DNA of 64,000 nucleotides, taken from NCBI GenBank assembly GCA_902463725.1, contig CABQGK010000008.1:1-64000 (forward strand). Direction: 5' to 3'. Both the position numbers and the translations under genes were made by a program. Below are positions 44,943-53,325 of this stretch, piece by piece (the first letter of the stretch is position 1; each line of letters starts with the position of its first letter). Under the pieces are notes generated by a model that saw nothing but the letters and a program-made list of their open reading frames with translations, was not told where the DNA came from and searched no databases. The stretch is from an uncultured Sutterella sp. (GTDB lineage: Bacteria; Pseudomonadota; Gammaproteobacteria; Burkholderiales; Burkholderiaceae_F).

Positions 44943-45590
44943 GTGAAGAACATCGTCATTTTGATCTCGGGCCGCGGAAGCAATTTTGAAGCGATCCTGA
45001 ACGCCTCGCGCCAAGAGGATTGGGCGGGGCGGTTTGGTGCTCGCATTCGTGCGGTTATTAGTAACCGTCCAGAGGCCGCCGGGCTTGTGACGGCAGCGCA
45101 CAACGGTATTGAGGCCGTGGCGCTCGACCATAAAGCTTTTGCGAGCCGTGAGGCCTTTGATGAGAAGCTCGCAGAGTGTGTGCAAAGCTACGAGCCCGAT
45201 GTCGTAGTGCTCGCTGGTTTTATGCGTATTCTCACGGAAGGCTTTGTGCGGCGTTTTGAGGGGCGGCTACTCAATATTCATCCCGCGATCCTGCCGCTTT
45301 TCCCTGGGCTCGATACGCATCGACGTGCGATTGAGGCAGGTTGCCGCGTGCATGGCTCGACCGTACACTTTGTGAGTCCCGTGCTTGACGGGGGCGCCAT
45401 TATCGGTCAAGCGGTGCTGAGAGTGCTTCCTTCTGATGACCCTGAGGCGCTCGCGCATCGGGGACTTGCGCTCGAGCACGTGCTGTACCCGCGTTGCGTG
45501 CGCGCGCTGATTACGGGGCGCGTTCGCTTAGAGAACAATCGTGCTGTGATGGATGATGAAACGGCACGCGAATTGACGATTTTTGGTTGA
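44943..45590 (+). CDS. purN: Phosphoribosylglycinamide formyltransferase
   Basis: Transfers a formyl group from 10-formyl-THF to GAR in purine synthesis (215 aa). LISGRGSNFEAIL is the phosphate loop. The catalytic Asn/His/Asp set lies in LLNIHPAILPLFPGLDTH and VHFVSPVLDGGAIIGQ. Translation starts at GTG 44943, with TAGGAG 8-9 bases upstream. rsmB follows after about 108 bases and may share the transcript. Confidence 0.96.
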   Translation: MKNIVILISGRGSNFEAILNASRQEDWAGRFGARIRAVISNRPEAAGLVTAAHNGIEAVALDHKAFASREAFDEKLAECVQSYEPDVVVLAGFMRILTEGFVRRFEGRLLNIHPAILPLFPGLDTHRRAIEAGCRVHGSTVHFVSPVLDGGAIIGQAVLRVLPSDDPEALAHRGLALEHVLYPRCVRALITGRVRLENNRAVMDDETARELTIFG

Positions 45591-45698
45591 GTGAGTTGGC
45601 GTTAGAGCATACACGGGCCTGCTCCGATCGGGCGCAGCCTACGGTTGAGAGGCTTCAGCCCAACCCTCCCCATTAACTATTGTGAGAACACTAGCACT

Positions 45699-47165
45699 AT
45701 GGCAGAAAATGCTTTCCCCAAGCGCCATGCGTTTGCGCGTCCCAAGAAGCGCCGCGCCGAGCGCACTGAATCCCCCCGCCGTACCGAGCGGCAGCGTGCC
45801 GCAAGCAAGCGTCAGCGTGAAGCTGCACGCGCTGGCTTTGAGAAGGGGGCGCAGACACCTGAGAAACGTATGGCGCCGCTCAATCCTGGGCAGGTCCGTA
45901 TCACGAGCCTCATTATTGATGAATTAACTCGTGCACTTGCCGTGATTCTCAAGCTCGATGGCCCCGCGGACGTGCTCATGAAGCTCTTTTTTAAGAGCAA
46001 CCCACAGCTCGGCATGCGTGAGCGCGGCTTGATCGCAGAAGGGATTTACTATGCGCTACGGCACTACGCATCGATTCGCTGGGCCATGCGCCCGGTGCGT
46101 GCAGATCGTGCTCCACGGCTTGCTGCGCTCGTGACGCTAGCACGTCAGCATGGGCTTGAGAGTTTGCCGCCCAATGCGATTGGGCAGGAAGAGGGACCGC
46201 TTAAAAATATTCTCGCGCAGGATCTTTCTGCTGCGCCCGCACACGTTCGCGCGGAGCTCCCCCAGTGGCTCTACGATTTGCTTGAAGCGCAGTACGACGA
46301 TACCGCTGTGCTTTACCCGTCAATGCTCGAAGGGGCTCCGCTCGACTTGCGTGTCAATCTTCTTAAGGCTACTCGTGCTCAAGTGCTAGCAGAACTTGAA
46401 AAAAATGGCGTGGCTGCGTTTGCTACCCCCTACAGCCCCGACGGGATTCGTCTGCCGACCAAGCCTGGTTTGACACAGTGGCCGGTTTACAAAGATGGCC
46501 TTGTCGACGTACAGGATGAAGGTAGTCAGCTCGTGGCGCGCTTGGTGCAGCCGCATCGTCGAGAGATGATTTGCGACTTTTGCGCTGGCGCCGGTGGCAA
46601 GACGCTCGCGATGGGGGCGCTTATGCGCTCGACGGGACGGCTCTACGCGTTTGACGTCAATGAAAAGCGTCTCAATGGCATGATGCCCCGTGTGCGTCGC
46701 GCTGGTCTCACGAATGTGCATCCCATTGCGATTCGCAATGAACGCGACAACCGTGTCAAGCGCCTGCAGGGTAAGTTTGACCGTGTGCTTATCGATGCTC
46801 CGTGTACGGGAACAGGTACCTTCCGCCGTAATCCCGACCTCAAGTGGCGTCTGAGCCCAGAGGAGCTTGAACGCATCAATGCGATTCAAAAAAGTGTTCT
46901 CGAGGAAGCTAGCAAACTCGTGAAGGCGGGAGGGCGTCTCGTTTATGCGACCTGCTCCATGCTGAAGCGCGAAAATCAGGATGTGGTGGAAGCGTTCTTG
47001 GCCGAGCATCCCGATTGGCACGTGGTACCTGCTCTCGAAGTGCTCGCTCAGCAGGGCATTGTGTTTGACCCCGAAGCGGCAGCGCGCTTTGGTGATTACT
47101 TCCAGATGTTGCCGCACGTGCACAACACCGATGGTTTCTTTGCCGCGGTACTCGTGAAGGATTGA
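45699..47165 (+). CDS. rsmB: RsmB/NOP-family RNA (cytosine-5) methyltransferase
   Basis: SAM-dependent m5C methyltransferase, most likely 16S rRNA C967 (488 aa). A basic Arg/Lys-rich N-terminal stretch of about 60 residues precedes a NusB-like helical domain. The catalytic domain has DFCAGAGGKTLAMG (SAM), DAPCTGTGTFRRNPDLKW (motif IV, release cysteine) and YATCSMLKRENQDVV (motif VI, catalytic cysteine). ATG 45699 (MAENAF) is chosen over the open frame from 45645, which has no binding site. Specificity between rRNA sites is inferred. Confidence 0.9.
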   Translation: MAENAFPKRHAFARPKKRRAERTESPRRTERQRAASKRQREAARAGFEKGAQTPEKRMAPLNPGQVRITSLIIDELTRALAVILKLDGPADVLMKLFFKSNPQLGMRERGLIAEGIYYALRHYASIRWAMRPVRADRAPRLAALVTLARQHGLESLPPNAIGQEEGPLKNILAQDLSAAPAHVRAELPQWLYDLLEAQYDDTAVLYPSMLEGAPLDLRVNLLKATRAQVLAELEKNGVAAFATPYSPDGIRLPTKPGLTQWPVYKDGLVDVQDEGSQLVARLVQPHRREMICDFCAGAGGKTLAMGALMRSTGRLYAFDVNEKRLNGMMPRVRRAGLTNVHPIAIRNERDNRVKRLQGKFDRVLIDAPCTGTGTFRRNPDLKWRLSPEELERINAIQKSVLEEASKLVKAGGRLVYATCSMLKRENQDVVEAFLAEHPDWHVVPALEVLAQQGIVFDPEAAARFGDYFQMLPHVHNTDGFFAAVLVKD

Positions 47166-47221
47166 TGTGCTGAGGAGCTTGCTGGTCTCGCGCCCGCAAG
47201 CTGTAGCATGCCTAAACAGAG

Positions 47222-47256
47222 AGGCGTTCTCCACCTGTGGGAGAGCGCCTTTTTTT
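47222..47256 (+). terminator. Terminator after rsmB
   Basis: AGGCGTTCTCC (47222-47232) pairs with GGAGAGCGCCT (47240-47250) with one wobble, followed by a T tract. Confidence 0.93.
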
Positions 47257-47269
47257 CGAAGACTCAAAG

Positions 47270-47340
47270 AAAAAGGCCTCTAACCACCTTGTTAGAAGCC
47301 TAAAAAGCAAAATGCTCGGCTAGCATCAACCGAGCATTTT
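47270..47340 (-). terminator. Double terminator of the rpmB-rpmG operon
   Basis: AAAATGCTCGG (47309-47319) pairs exactly with CCGAGCATTTT (47330-47340). Immediately beyond it on the minus strand GGCTTCTAAC/GTTAGAGGCC forms a second stem followed by TTTTTCTTTG. Together they end the minus-strand ribosomal protein genes and face the rsmB terminator. Confidence 0.85.
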
Positions 47341-47362
47341 CGCCAGAAACTCATCGCTCGAA

Positions 47363-47530
47363 TTACTTGAGCTTGGTTTCCTTGTAAACCACGTGCTTAC
47401 GAGCCACGGGGTCGAACTTGGAGATTTCCATCTTGCCGGAGGAATTCTTCTTGTTCTTCGTCGTGGTGTAGAAGTGACCGGTACCGGCCGTGGATTCGAG
47501 CTTGATCTTTTCACGTGCGCCTTTTGCCAT
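47363..47530 (-). CDS. rpmG: 50S ribosomal protein L33
   Basis: 55-aa basic protein, read directly from the minus strand: MAKGAREKIKLESTAGTGHF, then YTTTKNKKNSSGKMEISKF and a KHVVYKETKLK end. This is a classic L33. It lacks the CxxC zinc pairs, so it is the C- type. It starts 13 bases after rpmB, the conserved L28-L33 pair. Confidence 0.97.
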   Translation of the reverse strand: MAKGAREKIKLESTAGTGHFYTTTKNKKNSSGKMEISKFDPVARKHVVYKETKLK

Positions 47531-47543
47531 GGTGAACTCCTAA

Positions 47544-47777
47544 TTAGATTTCGCCGCGGGCGCGAAGGTCCGCCAAAACCGCATCAATACCAATCTTATC
47601 AACCGTGCGAAGGCCAGCCGTCGTCAAACGCAGACGAACCCAACGGTTTTCACTTTCAACCCAGAAACGGCGGTACTGCAGATTGGGCATGAAGCGACGC
47701 TTTGTTTTATTGTTCGCGTGCGAGACGTGATGGCCGACCATCGGCGCCTTACCGGTGACTTGACACACTCGTGCCAT
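47544..47777 (-). CDS. rpmB: 50S ribosomal protein L28
   Basis: 77-aa ribosomal protein starting MARVCQVTGKAPMVGHHVSH, with NNKTKRRFMPNLQ and the C-terminal GLRTVDKIGID, all family hallmarks. The zinc cysteine pairs are absent (C- form). First gene of the L28-L33 operon. Confidence 0.98.
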   Translation of the reverse strand: MARVCQVTGKAPMVGHHVSHANNKTKRRFMPNLQYRRFWVESENRWVRLRLTTAGLRTVDKIGIDAVLADLRARGEI

Positions 47778-48252
47778 CTCTAACTCCAGTCAAAATTTGA
47801 AATAAAAACATCTCGCAGGCTCAAACCTCAAACGCATTCAAGGAAGCCACGCGAGCGCAGAAAGAATGAGATTATACGCCAGAATGACTTTTGATTTCCA
47901 CTCATGCAGGCAAGAAAATGCCTCGAGCTGATTCCCCACAGTGTCAGTACAGGGAGTCTGGAGCACCAAAAATTTCAGACGTGGAGCGCATTCTACCGAT
48001 TTTTTCCAGAGTTGTGTGAGCGGAAGGAGACTTTTTTTGAAGCGCTAATCTTGACGGGGCCCTCACCATGGCGGGCATCGCACGTGCACAGTGCTAAGAG
48101 CGTTTCTGTACAATGCGGGAAAGGAGCCGAGCGCGGCTACTCGCCAACGCGATGCTCTCTTCGATATGCCGAGCGGGCCGCTGAGGCCCATTATTTTCTC
48201 TAGGTGTCCTCTTTTTTGAGGAGGACGCTTCTGCCTCGAGGAATCACGAACG
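47778..48252. other. Divergent rpmB/ispH intergenic region, no gene seen
   Basis: 475 bases. GAGATTATACG near 47869 may carry the rpmB -10. TACAAT at 48110-48115 is a candidate -10 for ispH with a poor -35. Short frames here lack protein character. Confidence 0.45.
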
Positions 48253-49221
48253 ATGAAGATTCTGCTTGCTCAACCACGCGGCTTTTGTGCCGGCGTTACC
48301 CGTGCGATTGCCATCGTCGAGCGCGCCCTTAAGATCTATGGCGCACCGATCTATGTGCGTCATGAGATCGTGCATAACCGTACGGTGGTTAATAACCTGC
48401 GTGAGCGTGGTGCAGTGTTTGTGGATGATCTCTCCGAGGTGCCAGCTGGCGCGACGGTGGTCTTTTCTGCGCATGGCGTGCCACGTGCCGTAAGCGAAGA
48501 AGCCTCGCGCCGTGGACTACGAGTCTTTGACGCGACGTGCCCGCTTGTGACCAAGGTGCACCGTGAGGTGGGACGTATGCGTGAGCAGGGACGTCGCATT
48601 CTCATGATTGGTCACGCTGGCCATCCCGAAGTCGAAGGGACGATGGGGCAGGTCAAGGATGGGATTGAGCTGATTGAGACGGTCGACGATATTGAGGCAC
48701 TGCCCTACACCAATCAGGATAGCCTTGCGTATGTGACGCAGACCACGATCAGTGCTGACGACAGTCACGGCATGATTGAGGCGCTCAGACGGCGTTTCCC
48801 GCTTATTCATGAGCCCAAGCAACAAGATATTTGCTACGCCACGCAAAATCGCCAAGAAGCGGTGAAGCAGTTAGTGCGTGCGGGCGTGGATGTGGTGCTG
48901 GTGATCGGGTCCGCGACGAGCTCCAACTCCAACAGACTTCGCGAGGTTGCCGAGCGAGAAGGGTGCCGTGCGTACTTGGTCGATACGGCCGAGCATGTTG
49001 ATCCCAAGTGGTTCGAGGGCATCCGTAGTGTGGGAGTGACGGCCGGTGCCTCAGCGCCCGAAGAGCTCGTACAGGGCGTGGTGAATTATCTTATTGAAAA
49101 GTGCGGGGCGAGCCCCGCAGTGGCTCTTGAAGGAGTTGAGGAGAACGTTGCGTTCCCGCTCCCTAAGGGGCTTTGGGAGAGCGATCTCGCGGAGTGCGAG
49201 GAGGATCGCGACAGCAAGTAA
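48253..49221 (+). CDS. ispH: 4-hydroxy-3-methylbut-2-enyl diphosphate reductase
   Basis: [4Fe-4S] enzyme of the last step of the MEP isoprenoid pathway (322 aa), making IPP and DMAPP. The three cluster cysteines are visible in QPRGFCAGVTRAI (C12), DATCPLVTKVH (about 96) and DICYATQNRQEAV (about 197). ATSSNSNRL and TAGASAPEELV complete the substrate site. ATG 48253 follows GAGGA. ybaK follows after 55 bases. Confidence 0.97.
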   Translation: MKILLAQPRGFCAGVTRAIAIVERALKIYGAPIYVRHEIVHNRTVVNNLRERGAVFVDDLSEVPAGATVVFSAHGVPRAVSEEASRRGLRVFDATCPLVTKVHREVGRMREQGRRILMIGHAGHPEVEGTMGQVKDGIELIETVDDIEALPYTNQDSLAYVTQTTISADDSHGMIEALRRRFPLIHEPKQQDICYATQNRQEAVKQLVRAGVDVVLVIGSATSSNSNRLREVAEREGCRAYLVDTAEHVDPKWFEGIRSVGVTAGASAPEELVQGVVNYLIEKCGASPAVALEGVEENVAFPLPKGLWESDLAECEEDRDSK

Positions 49222-49276
49222 ATGGTTGCGTAGGTTTCTGAGCTCGCCCAATTCTCGTTTAAAAGGAACTAATCGT

Positions 49277-49768
49277 ATGTCTAAGGACAAACATCAGAGT
49301 CTTACCCCCGCCACACAGTGGCTTAAAGCGCACAACATTGCTTTTGAGGAATACTCCTACGAGTACGAAGACCATGGCGGCGCGCTACAGGCGGCGCAAG
49401 AGGTCGGTATTGATGCGCATCAGGTGGTCAAGACCTTGATTATGGAGGATGAGCACGGCAAGCCTTTGGTTATTCTGATGCATGGTGACAAGAATGTCTC
49501 CACGAAGAATCTTGCTCGCCAGATTGGTGTCAAGAGTGTGAACCCCTGCAAGCCAGATCAGGCTCAGCGTAATTCTGGCTACATGGTGGGAGGCACCAGT
49601 CCCTTTGGAACGCGAAAGGCGATGCCAGTTTATGTAGAAAGCACGATTCTCGCCTTTGATAAGATCATCATTAACGGCGGGCGTCGCGGCTATCAGGTGG
49701 GGATTGACCCCAAGGTGCTTGTGGATGTGTTGGGCGCCAAGCCTGTTGAGTGCGCGATCGATAAGTAA
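49277..49768 (+). CDS. ybaK: Cys-tRNA(Pro)/Cys-tRNA(Cys) deacylase YbaK
   Basis: Trans-editing enzyme that hydrolyses mischarged Cys-tRNA(Pro) (163 aa, YbaK/EbsC family). Blocks: SLTPATQWLKAHNIAFEEYSY, VVKTLIMED (with the functional lysine), GYMVGGTSPFGTRKAMPVYV and FDKIIINGGRRGYQVGI. ATG 49277 has AAAAGGA about 10 bases upstream. Probably cotranscribed with ispH, without obvious functional link. Confidence 0.95.
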   Translation: MSKDKHQSLTPATQWLKAHNIAFEEYSYEYEDHGGALQAAQEVGIDAHQVVKTLIMEDEHGKPLVILMHGDKNVSTKNLARQIGVKSVNPCKPDQAQRNSGYMVGGTSPFGTRKAMPVYVESTILAFDKIIINGGRRGYQVGIDPKVLVDVLGAKPVECAIDK

Positions 49769-49794
49769 GGCGGAAAACGCAGTATCTACGTAAA

Positions 49795-49856
49795 GCGCGG
49801 GTGTCTTTCACAAACACGTCCTTTCTGAGGAGCGTGAAGGCGCCCGCGCGTTTTTT
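49795..49856 (+). terminator. Terminator after ybaK
   Basis: GCGCGGGTGTCTTTCAC (49795-49811) pairs with GTGAAGGCGCCCGCGC (49834-49849) with a small bulge, followed by GTTTTTT. It separates the convergent ybaK and nadE genes. Confidence 0.9.
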
Positions 49857-49875
49857 GATGGGTTTTGCGCTTAAC

Positions 49876-50703
49876 TCAGTCGATTGCGCGCTTGATAAAG
49901 TGCGGCATGGGCGCGAGTTTATGCAAATTCATTTGGTGTAGCCGATCGATGCGAGCCCGAAGCGCCTCATCCGTACAGCGCCCGCTCTCAAGATAGTCAT
50001 CGAGTGCGGCATAAGTAAAGCCCAACTTGTCCTCATCAGAGAGTCCCGAGAGCCCGTCTGATGGTGTTTTCTCAACGAGGTGCTTGGGAAGGCCGAGGGC
50101 GTGCCCAAGTTGACGAACCTCTGTGACCGTTAAATCTGCGAGCGGGCTCAAATCTCCCGCAGCGTCCCCAAATTTGGTCGAGTAGCCTACCCAATCCTCG
50201 GAGCGGTTGCAGGTGTTAATGACGAGCCCACCCTCTGGCAAAGACTGTGCAATGGCATAGAGCGTTGTCATTCTGAGGCGTGCAGGGAAATTGATGGCGG
50301 CTTCGCCAAGTAGAGCGCGTTTACCAGTTGCCTCAAAAAAGCCTTCACTTGTAGGTACGCTGGCGGCGAATGCCTCACTAACTGCGCCGATATTGACACA
50401 GATGCTAGCAATGCCGAGATGCGCAATGACGCTGCGGCTATCGGCGATATCCGTTTGCACACCGTTTGGCATCATGACACCGAGTACGCGCTCGGCACCG
50501 AGCGCTCGAACGCAGAGTGCAGCGCTGACAGCACTATCCTTGCCGCCAGAGATGCCGACCACGGCAGTGGCCTTAGGCAGTGAGCTGAGAAAGTAGCTCT
50601 GAATCCAGTCTGCAATGGCCTGAGCAGTAGTAGAGGGGTTGCGAAGCATGTGCGATTGTCCGTCCATCGAAAAGTGCGAGAAAAAGCGAGCGCTCTCTAT
50701 CAC
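49876..50703 (-). CDS. nadE: NH3-dependent NAD synthetase
   Basis: Amidates deamido-NAD with ammonia (275 aa; no glutaminase domain). ATP-pyrophosphatase loop GISGGKDSAVSAAL, then NTCNRSEDWVGYSTKFGDAAGD and KTPSDGLSGLSDEDKLGF, all characteristic. Start uncertain: GTG 50703 has AAAGG 6 bases upstream; ATG 50667 and ATG 50649 are possible, and the family region begins only about residue 20. tsaD lies upstream on the same strand with a 208-base gap. Confidence 0.93.
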   Translation of the reverse strand: MIESARFFSHFSMDGQSHMLRNPSTTAQAIADWIQSYFLSSLPKATAVVGISGGKDSAVSAALCVRALGAERVLGVMMPNGVQTDIADSRSVIAHLGIASICVNIGAVSEAFAASVPTSEGFFEATGKRALLGEAAINFPARLRMTTLYAIAQSLPEGGLVINTCNRSEDWVGYSTKFGDAAGDLSPLADLTVTEVRQLGHALGLPKHLVEKTPSDGLSGLSDEDKLGFTYAALDDYLESGRCTDEALRARIDRLHQMNLHKLAPMPHFIKRAID

Positions 50704-50911
50704 TAGCGCCTTTTGAGTGTCATTGTAGTATGGGCTTGTGACCTGCTCGCCTCGGAGGAAGTGACTGCTTCGGTTGATAGAAGTGAGAGATTGCGCTTTG
50801 CGTGAGTGGCTGCCCGCCGAAGCTCAGCGCTTGGCGGGTGGGATCTGGTGGGCTTAAGGGGGCGCGAGGAGGCGCTACGCGACGCAACGCCCCCACTTTC
50901 AGAGACCTCGC

Positions 50912-51949
50912 TTAATTGGAGAGCGTCTCGAGTGACCAGCGTGGTCGTACGCCGAAGGCGCGCTGTGTTTTGAGTGCTTCTCGCGCTTGGGGTGACATGC
51001 TCGTCAAGCGTGCAAGCCCCGCTGCGGCAATCATCGCGCCATTGTCCGTGCAAAGCCTTAATGGGGGGAAGAAGATTGTGCCATGGCGACGTTTGACTTC
51101 ACGGGTGAGGCGTGCACGTAGCTGTTTATTGGCGGAGACGCCGCCTGCGACCACCACATTGGTGAGTTTAGTGGCTTTCATCGCGTTGACAACTTTGGTC
51201 GCGAGCACATCGACGAGTGCGTCGACAAAGCCGCGTGCGAGATTGCGACGCCAGGTTTCGTCGTGAACATCTTCGGCCTGTTGCACCGCGGTGAGCACAC
51301 TGGTTTTCAAGCCAGAAAAACTCATATCTAGATTAGGGGAGTGAATCATCGGACGAGCCAATTCAATTGCCCCCGACTCCCCGAGCTCAGCGAGTGCGGA
51401 GACGGCGGGGCCGCCTGGATAGGGAAGCCCCAAGAGTTGGGCTGTCTTATCGAACGCTTCGCCTGCGGCATCGTCGAGCGTCTGCCCCAAGATTTCGTAC
51501 TCACCGAAATGCTCAACGCGCATGAGCTGGGTGTGACCGCCCGAGACGAGCACAGCAAGGAAGGGAAACTCGGGTGCTGGGGTTGCTAAGCGCGCAGCGA
51601 GCAGATGCCCCTCTAAGTGGTGAATACCAATGACGGGAATATCGAGTGCCCAGCCTGCGGCATGCGCTACGCAGTTTCCGACGAGCAGGGCGCCCGCAAG
51701 GCCAGGCCCCTCCGTGACGGCGATCGCATCAAGTTCGGCGCGTGTCTTCCCTGCCTTATCGAGAACCTCGTCGATTAGGGCAATCGTGCGGCGGATATGG
51801 TCGCGACTGGCGAGCTCGGGAACCACCCCACCATAGGCCTTGTGCATATCGATCTGGGAGTGAAGCGCGTCCGCAAGTAGCCCCCCTTCATCGGAAATGA
51901 GGGCGGCGCCCGTTTCGTCACAAGACGATTCAATACCTAAAACCAGCAT
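50912..51949 (-). CDS. tsaD: tRNA threonylcarbamoyladenosine transferase TsaD
   Basis: Catalytic subunit of the t6A37 tRNA-modification complex (with TsaB, TsaE, TsaC) (345 aa). ASKHA-fold start VLGIESSCDETGAAL, metal ligands H111 and H115 in HHLEGHLLA, VSGGHTQLMRV, SFSGLKTSV and VVAGGVSANKQLR. ATG 51949 is the family start. Divergent from rpsU, as in E. coli, where tsaD sits opposite the rpsU-dnaG-rpoD operon. Confidence 0.98.
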   Translation of the reverse strand: MLVLGIESSCDETGAALISDEGGLLADALHSQIDMHKAYGGVVPELASRDHIRRTIALIDEVLDKAGKTRAELDAIAVTEGPGLAGALLVGNCVAHAAGWALDIPVIGIHHLEGHLLAARLATPAPEFPFLAVLVSGGHTQLMRVEHFGEYEILGQTLDDAAGEAFDKTAQLLGLPYPGGPAVSALAELGESGAIELARPMIHSPNLDMSFSGLKTSVLTAVQQAEDVHDETWRRNLARGFVDALVDVLATKVVNAMKATKLTNVVVAGGVSANKQLRARLTREVKRRHGTIFFPPLRLCTDNGAMIAAAGLARLTSMSPQAREALKTQRAFGVRPRWSLETLSN

Positions 51950-52282
51950 AAGTCGTGCGTTTCTGTCCGATCTGACCTTTTGGGGGATCGTGCCTTGGGA
52001 TTAAAGAAAAATCAATATTTTAGCACCCGAAAAATGCATGTTGTGGCGCCGCTGAGCGGACAATTCTCAGCGCTTAGCAAGAAAAATCAGTCTTTGGTGT
52101 TGATTCTTCGTGGGCATTTATGAGAAAATCCTGTCTTTACGATTTTTTGCACGTACCCTTCGGACCGCGTCTGATCGCGTACCTCTGCGAATTGCTCCTT
52201 GGGTCTTGTCCCGGAACCAGACCTTGGGGGTGACGAGTGTATTTCCGGGTCATCACATTTTTTTACTGAGGTTAGGTGCCTA
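51950..52282. other. Divergent tsaD/rpsU region, no gene seen
   Basis: 330 bases. The stretch TTGATTCTTCGTGGGCATTTATGAG (two blocks, near 52100-52124) contains -35- and -10-like words for rpsU, without an ideal spacing. A long leader precedes the rpsU start. Confidence 0.4.
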
Positions 52283-52495
52283 ATGCCCACTATCCGCGTT
52301 AAAGAAAACGAACCGTTTGAAGTTGCTCTCCGCCGCTTCAAGCGCACCATCGAAAAGTCTGGTCTCCTTACTGAGCTGCGCGCCCGCGAATTCTACGAAA
52401 AGCCCACCGCTGAACGTAAGCGCAAGAAGGCTGCTGCCGTTAAGCGCCACTACAAGCGCCTGCGCAGCATGATGCTCCCCAAGAAGCTCTACTAA
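52283..52495 (+). CDS. rpsU: 30S ribosomal protein S21
   Basis: 70-aa basic protein: MPTIRVKENEPFEVALRRFK, then IEKSGLLTELRAREFYEKP and a Lys/Arg-rich C-terminus, a standard S21. ATG 52283 follows AGGTGCCTA. First gene of the macromolecular synthesis operon (rpsU-yqeY-dnaG-...-rpoD), linking ribosomes, replication priming and transcription. Confidence 0.98.
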   Translation: MPTIRVKENEPFEVALRRFKRTIEKSGLLTELRAREFYEKPTAERKRKKAAAVKRHYKRLRSMMLPKKLY

Positions 52496-52646
52496 TTCCG
52501 TTTGGTAGCGCTCGCCCAATTGGGCAGAGTATCACGGTGGGGTGAGCGTTCTCCGAATGAGTTCGGAGCTCTGCTAACCACACAAGGTGCTGCAGTGTGC
52601 AGCACGACAAAAATCTACAGACAATTTACCCTCACGAAGGATGGTG

Positions 52647-53090
52647 ATGATTAAGGACAGAATCCGCGAAGATATGAAGACTGCCATGCGTGCGCATGAT
52701 GCGGCTGGTCTGAGCACGATTCGTTTGCTCCTTGCCGCGATTAAGCAGCGTGAGGTCGACGAACAGATTGACGCCGACGATACTATCGTGCTGCAAGTGA
52801 TTGCGAAGATGGTGAAGCAGCGTCGTGACTCCGTTGAACAGTACTTGGCTGGCGGTCGTCAAGACCTCGCCGACAAAGAATCGGCCGAGATTCGTGTTCT
52901 CGAGGGATATCTTCCCAAGGGACTCACGGATGAAGAGGTGACGGCAATCATTGATGCCGCTATCGCTGAAGTCGGTCAGACGGGGATGGCAGCCATGGGC
53001 AAAGTTATGGCCCTGGTCAAAGCCAAGGTCGCCGGCAGGGCTGATCTTGGCAAGGTGAGCGCGCTTGTTAAGAGCCGCTTGACCGCCTAA
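52647..53090 (+). CDS. yqeY: GatB/YqeY domain protein
   Basis: 147-aa helical protein of the YqeY family, with the tRNA-binding tail domain of GatB. Blocks: RIREDMKTAMRAHD, LSTIRLLLAAIKQREVD, KMVKQRRDSVEQY and EIRVLEGYLPKGL. Possibly involved in tRNA-dependent amidation; role unproven. ATG 52647 is chosen because GAAGG lies 6 bases upstream, while the earlier ATG 52641 abuts it. Placement between rpsU and dnaG is common in betaproteobacteria. Confidence 0.93.
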   Translation: MIKDRIREDMKTAMRAHDAAGLSTIRLLLAAIKQREVDEQIDADDTIVLQVIAKMVKQRRDSVEQYLAGGRQDLADKESAEIRVLEGYLPKGLTDEEVTAIIDAAIAEVGQTGMAAMGKVMALVKAKVAGRADLGKVSALVKSRLTA

Positions 53091-53156
53091 GCATGCGTCG
53101 ACAGTACGATATCGCTCGCGGGTGTCGCTAACGACGACACAAACTAACGCAGAGAT

Positions 53157-53199
53157 GCCGCCGTTGGAGAAAACGTCTCCTGCGGCGGCTTCTTTTTTT
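53157..53199 (+). terminator. Internal terminator between yqeY and dnaG
   Basis: GCCGCCG (53157-53163) pairs with CGGCGGC (53183-53189), with an inner GGAGA/TCTCC stem, then TTCTTTTTTT. E. coli also has a terminator between rpsU and dnaG that keeps primase expression low. Confidence 0.92.
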
Positions 53200-53204
53200 G
53201 CATG

Positions 53205-53233
53205 CTTCAAGGACTCGTTGAGTTGGTTACAAT
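53205..53233 (+). promoter_or_regulatory. Putative dnaG promoter
   Basis: CTTCAA (53205-53210), 17 bases, TACAAT (53228-53233), directly after the yqeY terminator and 92 bases before dnaG. The -35 is weak. Confidence 0.4.
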
Positions 53234-53325
53234 GACTTCTCAAGCGGAACTCACGCTCAGTGTGTGCAGTGAGTCCATCCTTTTCTTCCATCCCACAGAG
53301 CAATACTAATCGGCTAGAGGCGACC